Source: Primulina eburnea (taxonomy: Eukaryota > Streptophyta > Magnoliopsida > Lamiales > Gesneriaceae). From it: a stretch of 64,000 nt of DNA. The DNA lies in the NCBI RefSeq assembly GCF_022965805.1, contig NC_133104.1:36748682-36812681 (forward strand), read 5' to 3'. Below the pieces are notes generated by a model that saw only the letters and a list, made by a program, of their open reading frames with translations, was not told the origin of the DNA and did no database searches. The translations under genes and the position numbers were made by a program. Below, in pieces: positions 22,822 to 34,300 of the stretch (the first letter of the stretch is position 1; each line of letters starts with the position of its first letter).

Positions 22822-23002
22822 GGCAAAAACTTGTGTGAGACGGTCTCACGGGTCGTATCTGTGAGACGGATCCTTTATTTGGGTTATTCATGAAAAAGTA
22901 TCACTTTTTATGCTAAGAGTATTACTTTTATTATGAATATGGGTTGGGTTGACCCGTCTCACAGATTAAGATCCGTGAGACGGTCTCACATGAGACTCAC
23001 TC
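22822..23002. mobile_element. 181-bp MITE with 9-bp target duplication
   Basis: Flanked by TTATGTTTA at 22813-22821 and 23003-23011. Ends contain the self-complementary word GTGAGACGGTCTCAC on the left and a near copy on the right in inverted position. A second inverted pair (gtctcac / gtgagac with 'gggtcgtatctgtgagacgg') lies inside. The 9-bp duplication points to a Mutator-like source. I recall this repeat as abundant in Lamiales; not verified. Confidence 0.85.
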
Positions 23003-23107
23003 TTATGTTTATTTGATCTAAAATCTGCAATAAATAAATTATCATGTTATTGGATGTCGCTATTAAATAAAAACTAAAAATCAAATATAACATTTCTCTG
23101 TTTCAAC

Positions 23108-23609
23108 TAGGGGTGTTCATCGATTGGTACGGTTTGGTTTTCGGTTTTTTCGATTTTCCAAATATATAATCCGATATCCGAACCATTTTTCTTCGGTTCG
23201 GTTTTCTACCGAAATAGTTCGGTTATTTCCGTTTTGATACAATTATTTAAATTAATAAGATAAATATATTGTAAAATATAATATGTTATCTTTTTACATG
23301 ATTTTTTAGTAACAAATTTAAATATAAAGTTTAAATGAATTACATAAACAACAATCAACTAAATATTATCCAAAATAATTCATCATTCACTGATATCATC
23401 TCAAAAATATATAATAAAAATAAAATTATTAATTTATTGAAATTTCGGTTTTTTCGCGCGGTTCGTTTTTGACATATATAATCTGAAACTGAATCAAATA
23501 AATTTCGGTTTTAACATTTATATCCGAATTTTAAAATTCGGTTTTTAGTTCGATTCAGTGTTTGGATTTTCGGTTTTTTTCGATTTTATCCGAAATTTGA
23601 ACACCCTTA
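23108..23609. mobile_element. hAT-type MITE rich in 'cggtttt' repeats
   Basis: Ends TAGGGGTGTTCA and (reversed) TAAGGGTGTTCA. Flanking 8-mers are GTTTCAAC (23100-23107) and TTTTCAAC (23610-23617), one mismatch. The interior is made of recurring 'ttcggttttt' motifs and is AT-rich in the middle. No coding capacity. Confidence 0.8.
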
Positions 23610-23617
23610 TTTTCAAC

Positions 23618-24004
23618 GTAATCGATTTGGTTCAGATTATTTTTATCCAAAACTTGAATCAAATCAATTTTTTTCGGTATGCTTGTTTTTAAACTATAAT
23701 TCATTAAAATCGATCCAAACAAACTATGCGATTTGATTTGGTTTAACAGTTTTGTTTGGTTCGGTTCCTTTCCTGAATTCTCCTAATTTTATCATTCATA
23801 ATTTTTTAATTAAATTCATAAAAAATCATCTTAAAACTAAAAAGTACAGAAATGATAGCAAAAGGGCTAATAAAAGCAAATCAAGTTTTAAATTTTTTTT
23901 AAAAAAAAATTATATAAATAGCATTCTGTTTTGTTGGAAAAAACTTTTATTAAAATAAATATTTCAATATTATCACGTGTTATAATAACTACACGTGCTA
24001 TATA
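23618..24004. other. Spacer before the Helitron
   Basis: AT-rich. The first part resembles the 'cggttt' repeats just before it. No gene seen. Confidence 0.4.
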
Positions 24005-24108
24005 TCTTTTACTATTTATTAAAGTTAAGCCCATTATAAAAATCGTTTGGTGTCTTTGATCTGTTTTTTGATTATCCAAAAATACCCCTCCATCTCCTTT
24101 GACTTCCT

Positions 24109-24472
24109 CCCCCACGTTCCTATCTCCTTCCATCATATCCAAAGCATACAGTTTCTTTGAAAACTGAAAATCAGATTCTCTCAAATCAAATCCGGTTAGT
24201 TCGATTATGGGTGTGTGGGCAGTGCCCACACCCCATATGAGTGGTTGAGATTCTAAGAGAAAAAAAAAATTAAAAAAAAATAAAATTGGGCCAGAAAAAA
24301 TTCTGGCCCTTGGATGTACCCCTACAGACACTGCCTGCAGGGGTAGGATGAAATAATCCATCAAATCCGTATCTCACACTTTCTCCCCCACGTTCCTATC
24401 TCCTTCCATCATATCCAAAGCATACATCGGTTTCTTTGAAAACTGAAAATCATATTCTCTCAAATCAAATCC
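24109..24472. repeat. About 90-bp direct repeat inside the Helitron
   Basis: Copies at about 24109-24194 and 24383-24472 (starting 'cccccacgttcctatctcc', ending 'caaatcaaatccg') differ by a few bases. The first copy has the 165-bp hairpin element at its end, so the duplication came first. Confidence 0.85.
24195..24359. mobile_element. 165-bp insert made of three hairpins
   Basis: Flanked by 10-bp direct repeats ATCAAATCCG (24185-24194, 24360-24369). Three consecutive stem-loops: GGGTGTGTGGGCA/TGCCCACACCC, GGGCCAGAA/TTCTGGCCC (4-base A loop) and ACCCCT(A)CAG/CTG(C)AGGGGT. A poly-A stretch separates the first two. No protein. The 9-10 bp duplication would suit a Mutator-like MITE, but the ends are not clear inverted repeats. 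Confidence 0.7.
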
Positions 24473-24569
24473 GTATCTCAGATTTCACCCGCAAATCTAT
24501 CGTGGTTGTTGCTTCCTCCTCCACGCTTTGTTTATTTTTCTCCCCCTACTTAAAGCGGCATTGAACAGG

Positions 24570-24957
24570 ATGACTTCGACGGTCTTCCTCGATACTTCGA
24601 GCAATTGATTGACACGCTCGACTCCAGCCATCCTCTCCTTAGTGTCCATCCAGCACGCCAACTCGCGTTCCTCCTCCATAGCGGCGGTGGTTTGGCTTAC
24701 GGTGATTTCAATTTTTTCCCTCTTTAAATTCATTTTGGTTTGATTACTGCTGTATCACCTCGGACACCGTTTAGGTCTTCATCAATACTTCGAGCAATTG
24801 GTTTAGACGCTCGACGCCATCAATCCTCTCCGTAGTCGCCTTCGACCGCCCCAACTCCAGCGCATCCTTCATAGTGGCGGTGGTTTGGCTGCAACACCCT
24901 ACGGTGAGTTCCATTTTTTCCATCTTGAAATTTATTTTATTCTCATCACTGTGTAAT
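24570..24957 (-). repeat. Tandem duplication of an unknown coding-like segment
   Basis: Two copies with a period of about 205 bp. On the minus strand each can be read as a short peptide: ELACWMDTKERMAGVERVNQLLEV and ELGRSKATTERIDGVERLNQLLEV are parallel. Conservation at the protein level suggests captured exon material in the Helitron. I do not recognise the source gene. Confidence 0.5.
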
Positions 24958-26406
24958 GGCATATTATTAATCGTGTTTTATTTGCTTCACTGTATGTGTT
25001 TTGATGTGATAATACTCATACATTCATGCTAATAGTCATATATTCAATGACATCAAAATTGTTTATTTTTTTTTACATTTTATTCTTGTGCAAAGTAGCC
25101 AGTAAGTTTTTAGGATACGAGGCACTTCAATGAAATTGTGAGGAAACCCATTCTGTACATATCAGGAGCCAATCGCCATCCTCAGGCAAATTCGGTTCGT
25201 CCCTCGATTTTCCCCTACATCGTCACGTCCACACATCGCTATCGACGCATTATCAGGTAATTCTTTCAATCCTAATTCCCTTTTCTCTTCTTTTATTTTG
25301 TTTGTTGGACCAATGGTTGATAGAGTGGATCATTTGCCTGCTATTCATGTTTGTATGTTATGGCTGGACTGTTTGTATGTTATGGCCCCGCATTTTCTTG
25401 CTGCAAATTGAAACCTTTTTGGCTTTTACTACCTTGAAGTAGATTTTTAAAAAATTCCAAATATAAGTGAAATCTGTAACATAATGGTTCTGTAGGGATA
25501 AATGGAGAAGTTGCAAAAAGGGACAAATACTATCTTTTTTTTTGTTTTTTTCGGGGTTGGGCTTTTCTGTGAAGATGTGATGTTAAATAACGTGAAAAGA
25601 TGTGGAGCTATGAATCTTGTTCTAAATGCAATGAAATCCCTCTAAATCCGAGTTGATCTAGCCATCACCCATATAATGTGTGAGAGTAAGGCAACCAAGA
25701 AAAAGACATGAAGCAGTACACACTAATTTACTAGAAGATATGTAAAAACACACATTTAAGTATTCTCAAGGATTGCCCGATCAAAGAGGAATTTTAAGAG
25801 AACTTTGGTTCCATAAGGTAAATACGATAATGAACACATACAAGCTCATGAATGTCGACCTCAAGAATGTCGATTCGAATGGCTCTGTCCTCTTGAGTTT
25901 TTACCGCCAAAGGATGGAAATAGAAAATTTTCTGCCTGTGTGTAATCTTGATTATTGGATCAGTGAAATCCCATTAAAGACTTAATTTCACAGATCTATG
26001 AAGCAACAACTTTATGATTAAGAAACCAAAGTAGGGACGTGTGAGCGTGGGTTTTTTAGTGTATGTTGATGTATTTGTTCTTATTTGGTATTGCCATGTG
26101 AGCGTGGGTTTTTTAGTGTATTTGTATTGGCTGGTGTACCGGATTATGCTCTATATATGTATTTGTAGCTGGATATCTGAGGTATACAACGTATACTTAT
26201 ATTTCCCTGGGTATGCCCAATGTAGATGGCTTATTTGTTATTGTGATAGACTGTCGCACTTATAGTCATTGTCGCCCATGGTTTTATGGTTTTGAAGGTT
26301 AATTATCTTGTGATGATCCTCAGTGTATTTGTACATAACATTATTATCTTTTGAATGGAAATTATTTTCATTGACTTCAGATTGAAACCATGCGTTAAAT
26401 CACTCA

Positions 26407-29367
26407 TCTTTTACTATTTATTAAAGTTAAAGTCCATATAAAAACTGTATGGTGTCTTGGTCTGTTTTATTAACTTCCTATATTACCCTTCCCTCACACC
26501 ACGTTCTTAGGATTCCCACCTCTTCTCCACTCCCAAACCCAATTGCCGCACAAAATCAAAACATCATACCCTCTTCTTTCACTCCCGAACCAAGAACCGC
26601 ACAAAATAAAAAAATGATTTCCAGTTTTTTCTTTTATCAATTCCTGATAAAATATCTTCCCCAAACCATCTCCCTACAAAAAATCTAATCGGAGTTTTCA
26701 GAACCGTCACAGTCAATTATATGAAATTCAATGGCGGATCCACGAAGAGGAAATTGTGTTTGATGTGAAGATTTACACGGGTTTGATTCGCGATTATAGT
26801 GTATTTTTTATATATATATTTTTTCCCTTTCAAAATTTTCCCTTCTTCCCCTTAATCGACTCTACATCTGTTTGTGTGCTTTTTGATTCGGTAACTGTGA
26901 CGGTTAAAACTTATTCAAAAATGACTATAGATTTCAAAAATATAAACAAATTTTTATTAAAAAGTGTGAAAAATTAATTATTAATTTTATTTTGTGTATG
27001 TTAAATGATTGCAATCATAGGAAACGAATGGGGTATTATATTGACAAAATTACGTGAACAAATACTTAAATGGAAGGTCCGTACACCGAATAATTCTCGT
27101 GAATGCAATCATAGGAAAAGAATATATTTGTTTGAATTTATTAGATTTTGTTGTGGTTTTAGTTTAATTTAGTGTCGAAGTCAAGTATATAATTTGGAAA
27201 CGAATATATTTGTTTGAATTTATTAGATTCATTTGTGATAAGTGCTGTCAATTTACTCTCATCTAATTATCTGCATTTCACGACGCTCACAACTTGGAAC
27301 TGTCTTAGGAGACGTCACCTTTGATATGCGTTCAGAAGTGAACCAGACCTCGAGACCATTTTTTAATATTTGGACTCGAATTTTGTACCATTTATAATGA
27401 TTCTGCATTGGATATGTCTTTTACATCTTTTTAAAAACAAAACTTTAAACTTTAATCTTCTGCTTCTCTAACTGTTTCTCTACTACTATTTCTCTACAAC
27501 TTGCAATAAATTTATCATATTTTGTTTCAGATTTTTGAAATTTCTTTAAATAGTTTTGGCAATGGTTTCTTCATTCAGTATGTTAGCTTATGCTTTAGGT
27601 TGATTTTGATGTAATGAGAATATATTTGTCTTGCAGATATCTAAATATTGAAACATGAAAGCCATGAGTTCGGGAGAACATAGATCAGACAACAATGTCA
27701 ATAACATGTTTTCTATCCAAAATGACGTTGCAAATCAACAACAAAGTCTCCACATGTATGCTATTTTTTTCATTCAAAATCTCAAGAAAACATTTTAATA
27801 CTATTTAGCTTAATAAGAATTAATATATCTCTATCCCTGTTTTCTAACCATGTTTTTATCTCTATCCATGTTTATTTATTTCTCATCTTATATCTTATCA
27901 CGTCTCTCAAATAACCATTTTTGGCATGGATATTACAATTTCTATACTTATTTAATCATTTTTAAAAAGTACTTGGTTAGTGTCTAATGGATAAACATAT
28001 TATTTATTATTTCATTTTTGTTGGTTTAAGTTCAATTTTTTGTTGGTTTTGACTTTGTGTTTTTTTCTCAAAAGCTGAAGGATACTGGTTTATTTGTAGA
28101 AATGACATACTCAATTCAATGGATTAGATCTACTCGCCCCATCTTCACCTGGTTTGTTTTTAACAATGAATAAATTTATGATCTATGATTTATTATGTTG
28201 CTTTATATTAATAATCATATCAAATTCGTTTGTTTGTTTTTATATTGCAGGTGATAATGTATTTATTACGAACTTCACGGTCTTATGATATAATCTCTCG
28301 CATATTGTCAATGTATTCCCTAAATCATTAACTTAAGTCTTCTTAAATATTGTTTTATATAATCTTTACAGACAAATTTACATTTTGGTTGGTAGATTAA
28401 ACTAAAATGTTTCAAGATCTAGCAAAGTTTCGATCTCAAAATCTGAACTTTTATCTGACACATTTGCATCTTTACTGATTTGACATATTTGAATTTTTCC
28501 TGCATATGTATTTAAACCTGACGATTCATACATAGAAAACGCGGATGATGGAGGCATGAATCCAACTAATAGTCTCCATAAATAGCCAACGCCGCAGGTT
28601 TTTAAAAGTCTTAGTATTACCTTAATAAAGTTGACCTTAATATGGATTTACAAACTTATTATTTCCATTGTTATCTACTTAAATTATTGATTTCTATTTC
28701 AACTTAAAGCAAAACATAATACGTGTCTTCCGGAAATTATTTAATTCTACCCCTATTGAAATAATTTGTATTGTTCATCTTTGTGAATTAATATACTTAC
28801 AATATTTTGGTTTTTTTGGCAAACAAAAGGAGTTTGTCAATTTCTACTTTATTTTCCATTTATTTAGCAAAATCTTTGCAGTAGTTTACATTTTGTTATG
28901 TCATGTCAAATTTTTATATCACGCTTTAATAGATTGCTCTATTTCTTTTGTATATTTATGTTGTACTTTGTATGATTCGATAAAAATTAATTTTTATTAA
29001 TACGCTAGAACATAAAATGTTTAACTTATGCATACAATGCCTAAAGATAAATACAGTTTTAATTGTTTTTGTTCAATTACTAAGCTGAATTTAAGAGACA
29101 AATTTGAGGTTTTTATATTCAATAGATTTTAGATCGATGATATTATGATAATTTTTGGAAAATCATTCGATTATTTGTTTACTTTTTTATGTTATCATTA
29201 TTTCACATGAGATGATATTGCGACTTCAAAAGAATATTATTTTTTATGATTAAAACATATATCAAGTACAAAATATTTTGGTGTCATGTTGTTGTAATAT
29301 CATGAATGTTTAATATATTAGCTTAATATATTCATGACACACGCAACGCGTGTGCCTCAGTGGCTAG
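26407..29367 (+). mobile_element. Non-autonomous Helitron with complete termini
   Basis: 5' end TCTTTTACTATTTATTAAAG, preceded by A. The 3' end has a 7-bp hairpin (CACACGC-AAC-GCGTGTG), then 11 bases and CTAG, followed by T. These are the diagnostic Helitron features (A/T insertion, 3' hairpin, CTRR). Length 2.96 kb. No Rep/Hel ORF; the interior is AT-rich and unrecognised. Confidence 0.85.
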
Positions 29368-30064
29368 TTCATATAAAATATCAGCATGTTTGGAAAATGT
29401 TTTAGTGATATTAAATAGAGTAAAAAGTATTAAGAAAAAGAATATTCATTTTATAGATTTATATGAATAAAATGGAAAGATATTTACTAGCGTTTCAATT
29501 TGGTGCAATATATCAAATTTTTTTAAACAAAAACAATAAAAGGAATTATGGTCACCTTATAAATAAAAAGGATAGAATGAATAATGATTAACATAAATTG
29601 AAGGCTCTCAATCTTTAAATCTCATACTATTATTGCTTCAATTTGTTCGATATTTTTCCATCGGCATACCTGCACAGATCTCTTTTAAAGGATACTCAAA
29701 CTCAATCATGGTCATAAACACAATTTCTAAAAATACAATTTGAAGGCATTTTTACAAAATCAGCGTAAATACCACCATATTTGTCCAAATTTAACATGAA
29801 AAATGCCAATCTCATTTAAAATATAACACAGTCGTGTTTATAAATTCAAATTTTAAGAATACAGTAAGAAGACATGATATGAATATGACCGAACATTGTG
29901 TGCTAATGTTTGGATGAAGAGATTCAAGGAAGCACTGCATGGAATCATGAGCAATCGAGAAGAGCTTATAAGCAAAGCGCCAAATCTCTAAGATTTCGTG
30001 ATGCATGGAAGTGAGTTTGAGGACCGTAGGATCGTTGTTCAAGTGTTAAATAATGAGGAGGACA

Positions 30065-30176
30065 GAACACTCGATGGAAGGAGGACCAAATCTTACCGCC
30101 TGAGCGCGCACTACTCAAGACTGCGGAGTCCAGAACACTCGGTGCTAGGGCGGCCAAATCCTGCCGCCCTAGCGCC
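30065..30176. repeat. Two GC-rich palindromes resembling the Athila hairpins
   Basis: 'gtgctagggcgg ccaaatcctg ccgccctagcgcc' is a near-perfect hairpin. A more decayed unit ('gaggaccaaatcttaccgcctgagcgc') lies about 68 bp upstream. The period and the CCGCC...AGCGC arm are like the Athila units, but the loop sequence differs. Confidence 0.6.
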
Positions 30177-30988
30177 GCCATGCGGGAAACTTCCTTGTTT
30201 CCTAGTTTAGAGTCCAAGTTATTTAGGGAACTAGATTTTGATATCTTTTGGTTTGTAAATAATATATAAACGAAATTTGATCGTTTTAAACAATTAATCT
30301 TGAGTTTTAATACAACTGATTAAAATTTTCTCTCAAATTCAAAACTTGACTTTGTATAAATTTTGTGTGTTTCTCAAATCAAACTTATCAAAGTTTAACA
30401 CTTTCTGGTGTTTGTCAGTTGTTCTTCACTTCATTTGTCAAAGACGAATTCTTTAAAAATTCGTTTGAGATCGATTGTTATCTTCGTGAATATTTATTGA
30501 TAAGTTTTTCGTAGATTAGAGGTAAATATCACTACAATTACTTGTTTCAAAAAGATCAGGACAACACAACGTTCTTTGTTTTATCGAATCGAATGCGTAA
30601 CTCCGTTTTTTTAGAGCGTTTGCTTTTCGTGATTGAAAAATCGCATCAAAACATTTTTACAAAAATACCACCAAATTGTCACCAAAACTAATATTAGCTT
30701 GTCAAGTTATGCAAGCAATTGTCACTTCCTTTAAGAGGAAACTGCTCGAGAGATTTTAGCTATCAGATATTTGCAAATATTATTATAGAAAATTAAATTA
30801 GTGTGCAAATGAAGCTCAAAAGAAACAGGCTTAAAATCAACAAATTACTACTGTATTTGGGTGTACGAATGAATGACCAAGAAAATTTCAACATGATACA
30901 TCCCATCAATCACGTAAAAGAGCCTTACATCCTCTTACAAATTAGCAAAGACAACAAAAACCCAAATGAAAAACCAAAAATACATACA

Positions 30989-30994
<6 letters not shown>

Positions 30995-31032
<38 letters not shown>
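30995..31032. repeat. (TA)n microsatellite
   Basis: About 38 bases of alternating TA. Confidence 0.95.
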
Positions 31033-31033
<1 letters not shown>

Positions 31034-31353
31034 CACTTAAAAACAGTAATATGGAAAGAAAAACCAACATGCCTGTTCGAGTAGGAACCAAAGCATTGTG
31101 TAACTTCCACCTGATACCTGTGTTCCTTTAAGTCCCATGTACAGATGTCATTTCAATTCTTTATTTATGTCTTTTTGGGATCAACAAATTAACGGTACAC
31201 CTTTCTGGTCAAACATGCCTTTTCATTGTGTCCATGTCACTCCATTTTGAGACCGAGAAATTCAACGAATTCACTCTGTGGAATGGACCAGGAACAACTC
31301 ACTAGCCCGAGGCAAGGAAAGCTACAGGAGGAAGATAGTGAAGAATAGCATAT

Positions 31354-34300
31354 CTAAATCCAAGCAAGAGAACCTCGGTCGTTAGCAACTTGGGGACGGC
31401 CTCTAGTTGGTGTAGGTGGCCTATTGGCATTGAGCTCCTACAAATATATAACAAAAACAAGCAGAGGGAGGGAGAATAACTGAGCTTGATCACAAGATGA
31501 AAGATGAAAATAAGAATCACATTAAAAAATGAAAAGTAGGAAATAATTTTAGGTACCTGCATCCAAATGTCTTCTGTATGGCGTTCAGGAGAGATTTCTG
31601 GAGATGAAATTGCAGGTGGCAATGGATGAATCAGTTTAGGTACAACTACTAAATCTCTACCAACAACCAAGATGGCACCGGCATTGTTTGCAGTACCTGC
31701 AGAAATGAAAAATAAGAAGATTGAACAGCTAATCTTCAAATAAATTGTGAAATAAATGGAGGACATCCTGGCCAACCATACCACAATAGTTTGTGGCAGA
31801 AAACAGTGTAATTAAATGGCCCTGAGCAAATCTTTCAAATCCATCCATCACACATTCATGTGCCCGGATAATCAATTGAAGATCATTGTTGTTACAAAAT
31901 TCCTTAACGCGATCAGGCTGCAATGACGAAGAAACATTGATTAACTCCAGAAAAGTCTCACCAAAATATTATCAGAAAAATAAAATGGACCTTACCTTTG
32001 CAATACATAACCAGTATTTAAAACTTGTCATAAATAATTGTCACACTCTAATCACAATAACCGTTTTTATCAGAAACTATTGTTCAGAAATGCTAGAAAC
32101 AAGCACACTTCAGAAATTATGAGTTATACAAAAGCTTATGTTCTTGATTCATGCAATACCGTGATAATTATGTGTTCAATAAGCTCTCATATCCCAATGG
32201 CAGGCACACAGTGAGACAAATGATGTTTATGACTTTATTTAGAGAGAGCTCTTAAGTGCAGTCTACGTAAACCTTCTCTCATAAGGCCAGGGAAAACATT
32301 TTGGACTTAGTTTCCATGAATCCTAGAGAGTATGAGGATTTAAGCACCTAAAACCGTGTCAGATGGTTGAACAGAACTTACAGGCGTGAGATGCAAAAAG
32401 GGAAGCACTTGAGAACAACCCGGTTTTAGAAAAGAATCTTAATATAAACGTGAAGACTAGATTCTTTTTTCAACTGTCATTTCATAAAACTCACAAGTAA
32501 ATATAGTCCACAGCACTTAAGGACGTTCTTCATGATGAAAAATACAACCCGTCTTGCCTCCATCGACGCAGGAAATGTCACTTGATCGAGTGGCTCAGAG
32601 ACAAACTCAATTTAGCTTTTAATGAAAAAAACCAAAAAATAAAAAGAAATAGAACCTCCCAGTTTTCTTGTGGTGAAGGAGCCTCTATATTCCGAGATTG
32701 ACTGAGCTTATTTCAAAAATCCTACATTTCAGTTTTGGAGCTTATAAGATGTTATCAACCAAGCACCACACTGAATACAACTTTAAATTCCAGAGACCAA
32801 CCACTCCTTCGATGAAAAATAGAAGGCACAGTTAGAATTCAATATCCAACCGGAATTGAACTCTCACAACGCTATTAACTTTTTTGTCCGCAATTTTATT
32901 TGAATTGCTTCCTATCCTTGATTTGCTAACTGCGGTTTTTTTTAATTGGAAGTGCATCTGCAAAAATATAACTGTGATCTAACAAATCATCGAACCCAGG
33001 GTCTAAGACAATACAGGGCTAAAACAGTGCCATAGCTTGACCACATAAGGCCAGCCCGAAAAGAAAAAGAAAAGCAATTACATACAAATGCATTTAATGA
33101 AGAAAATGATTTAAAAGCCTCTGAGTCAATAAGCACATTAGACATATTCAATTTTAATAAAAAGGTGGTTTGCAAGAAACTTTGCCAGAAATACCCACCC
33201 CAAAGGTGACCAATCCAGGACCTCTAGCATTTGGCCGTAATCCTTCTACACTATCATTTTCGGTGGGATCGGACCTACAAGGAAATATTCATATTGAGAA
33301 TATCAGTCACGGATGCTAGAAGAACAAGAACTAAAAACATGAAGATAACAAGTATGCACTAACCACAACAAGTCCATAAGAACAATTGATCCCGCTTCCA
33401 TTGCAATGGGACGCTGAATATTGTCAATCTGTTCTAAATGATTTATAGATCTACCAATACCACCATGCATACAAATAATTTTCTTTTCAATCAATGCGGC
33501 CAGAGGGAGCCAGTTGAACAATCTGTTTATTCGATGCCACGTCCATATTCCATCTCTTTCACCCTGTACAGAAAACCATCCTGAGGTCCATGACGTTATG
33601 CCATAAAACAAAAACCACCAACCAAATACAGTTTTTTTATGCATTACCATACGCTCAATGCACTCGATTCGAAAGCCAAAAAGGGCATTGATATCCGCAG
33701 CTTCATGATTACCACGAATCAAATGTATTTGATGGGGATGTTCGACCTACAAATCATATATATCACATACTCACTAGTCGACAACTAACATGTGGGGGTG
33801 GGGGAAATATGGCACTAGCAAACAGAAGGGAAAAGTACCTTCATAGATAGGAGAAGAGTAATTGTCTCCAAGCTGTGTTGTCCGCGATCAACATAATCTC
33901 CCAAGAAGAGATAATCAATATATCTGACAGACATTAATGCAAATCAGTTTCTAGTACAAAAACCTAACTTATGACATTCGAATAAGTACTTTATGTCAAT
34001 TGGTAAAAGGAGCCCTTTTCTCGCTACGAAGTTTTAGGAGTAGTTGGGGTTGGTTAGAGCAATACAATATCATAACCAACGTGACCAGGGTAACAATTTT
34101 CCTAAAAATACTTGAACAATACAGTCATGAAGTAGTTGAGCAAAAAAGGAAAAACAAAGCAGCGAATTTGGAAACATCAATTGAAACAAATAATGAGTTA
34201 AAGGGAATTAAGAATGAGCGAGGGCAACAAGAAAATTTCAATATAAGACAATTAGCATAGTTCTTTCAGAAAATAAAAGGTTTATAACATAAAGAATGTT

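Larger units (their letters stand above)
24005..26406 (+). mobile_element. Helitron 5' segment, no 3' end of its own
   Basis: Begins TCTTTTACTATTTATTAAAG after an A, the usual form of plant Helitron 5' ends, and the next 60 bases parallel the second 5' end at 26407. No hairpin plus CTAG terminus occurs before 26407. The segment holds a 110-bp tandem duplication, a 165-bp hairpin element, a 205-bp coding-like duplication and unrecognised sequence. No Rep/helicase domain is visible, so it is non-autonomous. Confidence 0.65.
29368..31353. other. Spacer between Helitron and BSL gene
   Basis: No gene. 29990-30660 looks like part of an LTR (two GC-rich hairpins, then 'aatatataaac', then a long AT-rich leader-like part), but no TG...CA ends or target duplication could be fixed. 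The last few hundred bases are probably the 3' UTR of the BSL gene on the minus strand. Confidence 0.4.

Noticed and set aside
25773..25985. 70-codon ORF in the Helitron
   Set aside because: No recognisable domain and no intron or duplicate support. It may be captured sequence, but evidence is insufficient.
30803..31033. 76-codon plus-strand ORF ending in YIYIYIYI
   Set aside because: Runs into the (TA)n microsatellite; no similarity to any family, AT-rich spacer.
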